Shown piece after piece: positions 59,860-64,000 of a stretch of DNA of 64,000 bases. This DNA is from Sipunculus nudus (Eukaryota > Annelida > Sipuncula > Golfingiida > Sipunculidae). Location of the stretch: contig CM049319.1 in NCBI GenBank assembly GCA_026874595.1, forward strand, positions 63,250,917 through 63,314,916, given 5' to 3'. A model generated the notes under the pieces. It saw only the letters and a program-made list of their open reading frames with translations, made no database searches and was not told the DNA's origin. Position 1 is the first letter of the stretch; every line of letters starts with the position of its first letter. The position numbers and the translations under genes are program-made.

Positions 59860-61300
59860 GACCACCTTTGACCTTTCAAGAAATGGTACATCTTTGACAC
59901 CATTGTTCTCAGTGATGTCATGTCACATAATTGAGCTTCATAGGTGGATGTATGATTAATGATATAATCCCTAATGGTAAAAAATCACACCCAACTACAC
60001 ATTACTGGCATCAGAGATGCAATAATATCCACGGACATGAAGGCTTACCCCCTTCTTGAATAGGTACTCTTCTTCCGAAGCCTATGCTGCAACTTGACAA
60101 ATCCAAGGCAACCAGGGTCAAGGTCACAAATATTTAAACCTATCTGACATCTTGGTTGAAACAATTTGTAAATCAAATTTGAAGCAAAGAAAAACAGTAA
60201 TTAAAAAATTATGGGGTTCACCAAAAAATGTATGTTTTTTCAGGTTTGACCTGACCTTGAAAACCAAGGTCGAGATCACTAGTCTTGAAAACAAGAGTAT
60301 TGCAAATGGTGCATAGTATGTCTGTGGCATATCTTGTGAACACTGACCTCATAAAATATGGGTGAATTTTGCTGAGAATGTAATTCAGGTGAGAAAATGT
60401 ATTGGTTATTATCCATGAGTTTCATGAAAATCGATCAGATTTTTGGTAATTCATCAAGACATCAACAAAGTCTGTTGACCGCTAACCTTATTAAAAATGC
60501 ATGGATTTAGCTGGAAATCAAACTTAGGGGAAATATTTTATTGATTATTATTTTTGTCGAGTTTGATAAAAATCCATCATATTCCTGGTAAGGTATCACA
60601 GTGACATCATACGTAGCCTAGTGACCTCTGACCTGAATAAATATGCATGGATTTTGCCAATGATCACATTTGGGTGAGATATTCTATGTTGCAATTTGAT
60701 TTTATGTTGCGATTCTTGTTTTTATTTTGATTTTGATCTGTTGGTTTCATTGTTATGTAGTTCTGGTGAGTTTTGTGAAAATTCATCAAAGCCCTGTTAA
60801 GATACTGTGGCGACAAAGTTTAGCGACAGATGGACAGACTGATGGGCGTAAGGACCATGCACATGGGTATACCATAATGTCTCATCATAGACAGGTTTAT
60901 AAAAATCAAAAATATTTCTGGAAACTTGAAGGAAACTGATGCAGTACTTCAAAAGTTATGGGGTAGACAAAAATCTTATAAATGTGCAGATTTGACCTTG
61001 AAGACAATGCTCAAGGTCACCAGTCTTGAAAAAAAAAAACGAAGATCTTGGTGGAAACAACATGTGTGTCACATTTGAAGAAAATTATAAGAGTACTTCA
61101 AAAGTTATGGGCTTCAAAAAATCATATATAATCCCAGAAAGATCAAAGGTTTTCAAACTCTTTTGACAACTTATCATTTGACATAGATCATTCATACAAA
61201 TTTTCAGAAAGATACATTTATCCACTTGAGAAACAATGTTTTCGTTTGTTTTTCACCATGTAAATAATAAAGTTCATGATCCTAATTTAAATAGATTATC
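59860..61300. repeat. upstream region with (A)AGGTCA/TGACCTTG repeats
   Basis: Presumed 5' intron or upstream of HTATIP2. Repeated blocks of about 110-150 bp share TTTGACCTTGAA.AC..GGTCA and GTACTTCAAAAGTTATGGG (60947, 61091). A GACAGATGGACAGACTGATG tract at 60825 resembles the 5' tracts of the other families. No exon identified. Confidence 0.5.
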
Positions 61301-61394
61301 CTATAACCGATATCTTTGCATATGCATAATATGAAAGGAATCTGTTGAAAAGTTATTGACTGTCAAGTGGAAATGATGGGGGTATGAAAATGTG

Positions 61395-61750
61395 AAACAC
61401 AAGAAAAGGATAATAGGTGGCACCACTAGTCTTGCGTACAAGCAGAGCTAACCAAGAACTTTGGTAAATTTCATTTTTGGACTTATCCATTCATCCTTTC
61501 TTAAGATTTACAAGATTTATTTTATTTTCACCAAAAATTAATCTATTCACAGTCAAGGTCACCCTCCTAGTGAAGTTCATGACACCATTTTACAAAGGAT
61601 TCATCCTCTCACCCATATCTATGCACATGTCAAGTTTGATAAAGATCTGTGAAACTTTTTTTTAATTATCTTGCTCACAAGATTCACCTGTGTCAGCGAC
61701 AGGACAGTGCAAAAACCAAAGTATTTCCAACTCTGTCTGGGGATACAATT
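61395..61750 (-). mobile_element. E-like fragment
   Basis: Matches 58590-58940 of E1: AGAAAAGGATAATAGGTGGC, CAAGGTCACNCTCCTAG, ATATCTAT.CA, ending CTCTGTCTGGGGATACAA. The 3' end was not located. Confidence 0.5.
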
Positions 61751-62305
61751 AAATGGTCATCCCAGCGTTTGGCACAAAAGTTTATCACACCATGCCAAAC
61801 TATATGTCAAATTTCAATCAAATCCACAAAGCAGTTCTTTATATTTAATACACATCGACTGAAAACAATAACCCTCACTTTGCCAAGGGTTAAAAAAGTT
61901 AGAATACAGTACACTTTCATGAAGTATTCAACCTACATTTGTTCTACAGCTCATCCCACTCAATCACTGCTTGTAACAATATGGTTTTGTTGTGTACTGA
62001 CACCAGGCACTTGGCACAGGGCCAAGAATATTTGACTCCTGTTTTGGCTCACATGAAGAAAACGCCAGACTGACTTTCTACAAACTCTGCATGGTGACAG
62101 AGATTTATAAAATGAGTATACTAAACATTCTTCTCTGCCATCACTGGTGGTATGCAAGATGCTAGCATATACTGTCAGTATTACTATTTTTCAAAGTTAT
62201 AAAAATGGACAAAAAGATCTTTAAACATTCAAACATTTTTATCTGGATTTAAAATCTAATTTTTAAATCCACTAAAATAAAAAAAAAATTCATAAAAGAT
62301 TAAAA
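61751..62305. other. unassigned
   Basis: Non-coding; several overlapping short frames but no recognisable protein. Confidence 0.4.
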
Positions 62306-63361
62306 ACTAGATGTGTCGGTACGACACGAATGCCCTCACCTGGGGCAAATTAGAAACATTTGTTAAATTTTGTAAATTTTTTTTGAGTTCAGGAGGTGTT
62401 GTATGGTCAAAAGTAGGTCAAGAAGGGCAAAATGCAAACTCGATCTGTAACGGGTCATTATCAAGGAACACACCAAAAATCAGGCCAGTATGCAGGCACT
62501 GTGAAAAAAGTCCATACATGTGCATTTTTCATAAAAATTTCTGTCTTTCATGAAATTTTCTATGTTCAGGATCTGTCATATGGTCAAAAATAGGTTAACT
62601 GGGACGAAACGCGAACTCGACCTGTAAGTGGTCATTATGCACCCACAGACCAAACATTGGCCAGTATCTGAAAGCATTGCATTGCGAAACTAGAATATTA
62701 GCAAAAGCTGGTAATCAGTTATAAATTTAAATTGGAGAGGTATATACCATGTTTTATAACAATCCACGAAATGCTTCCTGAGAAATATCCCCCTAAGTTT
62801 TTTTTCTATACTAAGCTCTGTGACCTTGAAAAGCAGGTCAAGACCACCCATCTTTGAACCTGACCAAGATTTTGTAAATATGATGCAAAAGCACTGAAGT
62901 AATGAAGTTCCTTAGTTGAATACCTTTGGAGATATCCTGCACAAAGGCCAAAATTGAAAAATCCGATAAAATTTCATTAAAAAATCAGAAATTGCAGGTG
63001 ACGCCACCAAAATTGTGCAGAACGTACAGACCATCAGTCCCAATGATCATAATAAGTTTTGTGAAAATCCACACAATGGTTCCTGAGATATAAGCTTCTG
63101 AGTGTTTTTCTATAATCAGCTCTAAAATGTAGAAAAATGGGTCAAGGTCACCCATCTTCGAACTTGACCGAGATTTTATCGATATACATCTTCACTGATG
63201 AAATAAAATTCCAACAGTGAATCCTTTTAGAGATATCCCTCTCAAGGTAAAAGTTAACAGACGCGGAACGGACGGACAGACACCGACAGACAGATGGACG
63301 GATAGACGGACAGCTTGGGTGATGACAATAGCCCATCAGCCTATGAGCTGAGGGCTAAAAA
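62306..63361 (-). mobile_element. C1, C-family Helitron-like element
   Basis: Read on minus, the 5' end is TTTTTAGCCCTCAGCTCATA at 63361 with an imperfect hairpin (GCCC.TCAGC/AGCTGAGGGC), then a GTCCGTCTATCCGTCC tract. The 3' end is hairpin GTGTCG/CGACAC (loop TAC), AT, CTAG, TTTTT at 62306. GCCCTCA next to each end forms the inverted pair. One GGTGACGCCACC variant at 62997. Confidence 0.6.
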
Positions 63362-64000
63362 CGGCTGTACATGTACATTTGTCATGAAAATTTTTATTTT
63401 TCGTGAAATTTTCTATGTTTAGGAGCTGTAAAACAATCAAAAGTAGGTCAACCGGGACGAAACGCGAACTCGAACTGTAACTGGTCATTATCTGCATACA
63501 CACAAAAAATCAGGCCAATATCTGCAGGCATTGCGAAAAAAAGTCCGTACATGTGTTTTTGTCATGGAAATTTCTATTTTTGATGAAATTTACTTAGTTA
63601 AGGAGCCGTAAAACGGTTAAAAGTAGTTCAAACAGGAGGAAATGCGAACTCGATCTGTAACTGGTCAATATCTGCATACACACCAAAAATCAGGCCAATA
63701 TCTGCAAGCATTGCGAAAAAAAGTCCGTACATGTGTATATGTCATGAAAATTTCTATTTATCATGAAATTTTCTAAGTTAAGGAGCCGTAAAACAGTCAA
63801 AAGTAGGTCAACAGGGACGAAACAAGAACTCGATCTGTAACTGGTCATTATCTGCCCATACACCAAAAATCAGGCCAATATCTGCAGGCATTGTGAAAAA
63901 AGTCCGTACATGTGTATTTGTCATGAAAATTTCTATTTTTCATGATATTTTCTAAGTTTAGGAGCCGTAAAACGGTCAAAAGTAGGTCAACCAGGACGAA
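63362..64000. repeat. 180-bp tandem array running off the right edge
   Basis: AAAGTAG(G)TCAA recurs at 63440, 63620, 63800 and 63979. Units share GGGACGAAACGCGAACTCGA, CTGTAACTGGTCATTATCTG and AAAATCAGGCCAATATCTGC. Related units occur inside C1 near 62410 and 62587. The array is cut by the window end. Confidence 0.9.

Overview
This is a eukaryotic nuclear window. Two intron-containing animal genes have GT/AG exon boundaries that can be read directly. The AT-rich composition and repeat content (Helitron-like non-autonomous elements with internal tandem arrays, GACCTTTGACC arrays, long microsatellites) look most like a marine mollusc, probably a bivalve. That taxonomic call is inference. No prokaryotic operon, rRNA, intact tRNA or CRISPR array is visible.

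Left edge, 1-5057 (+): the 3' part of a patatin-like lipase gene of the ATGL/PNPLA2/brummer type, five coding exons ending at a stop at 5057. The 5' part with the GxSxG serine lies before the window. A 46-bp minisatellite carries nine copies of a splice acceptor in front of the second visible exon.

Right part, 59799 down to 48901 (-): a complete HTATIP2/TIP30-like short-chain dehydrogenase gene, five coding exons and 238 codons. The two genes are convergent and about 44 kb apart.

The space between them, and the HTATIP2 introns, are mostly repeats with no credible transposase or reverse transcriptase. At least five families (named A-E here) share one design: a 5' end (TTTTTAGC in A, B and C), a subterminal inverted repeat, usually a GTCC-rich tract, tandem modules, and a 3' hairpin followed by CCTTGT or CTAG. 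This resembles Helitron/Helentron-type rolling-circle elements. A elements are at 6.8 kb, 11.2-14.6 kb, 14.8-19.0 kb (head to tail), 35.8-40.6 kb, 43.9-45.8 kb and 51.6-53.2 kb. B elements are at 30.1-32.9, 33.3-35.6, 40.6-41.8, 50.3-50.8 and 53.2-53.8 kb. D elements are nested in A at 12.9 and 36.0 kb, with a third at 17.0 kb. C is at the right edge and E at 57.1-58.9 kb. A 12-bp palindrome, GGTGGCGCCACC, recurs at least 20 times perfectly and many more times imperfectly across these otherwise different families. It is the most striking non-gene signal in the window.

Other items: a 1.1-kb hAT-like element with an 8-bp target duplication (27.8-28.9 kb), a small pogo/Tigger-like MITE (9.8 kb), a 331-bp tandem array with CTCF-like cores (20.7-21.6 kb), a fresh 380-bp tandem duplication (23.7-24.7 kb), a 42-bp perfect palindrome in a hairpin cluster (26.5 kb), and many microsatellites and homopolymer runs. 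Family assignments rest on recognising protein motifs and on comparing repeats within the window; no database search was possible.
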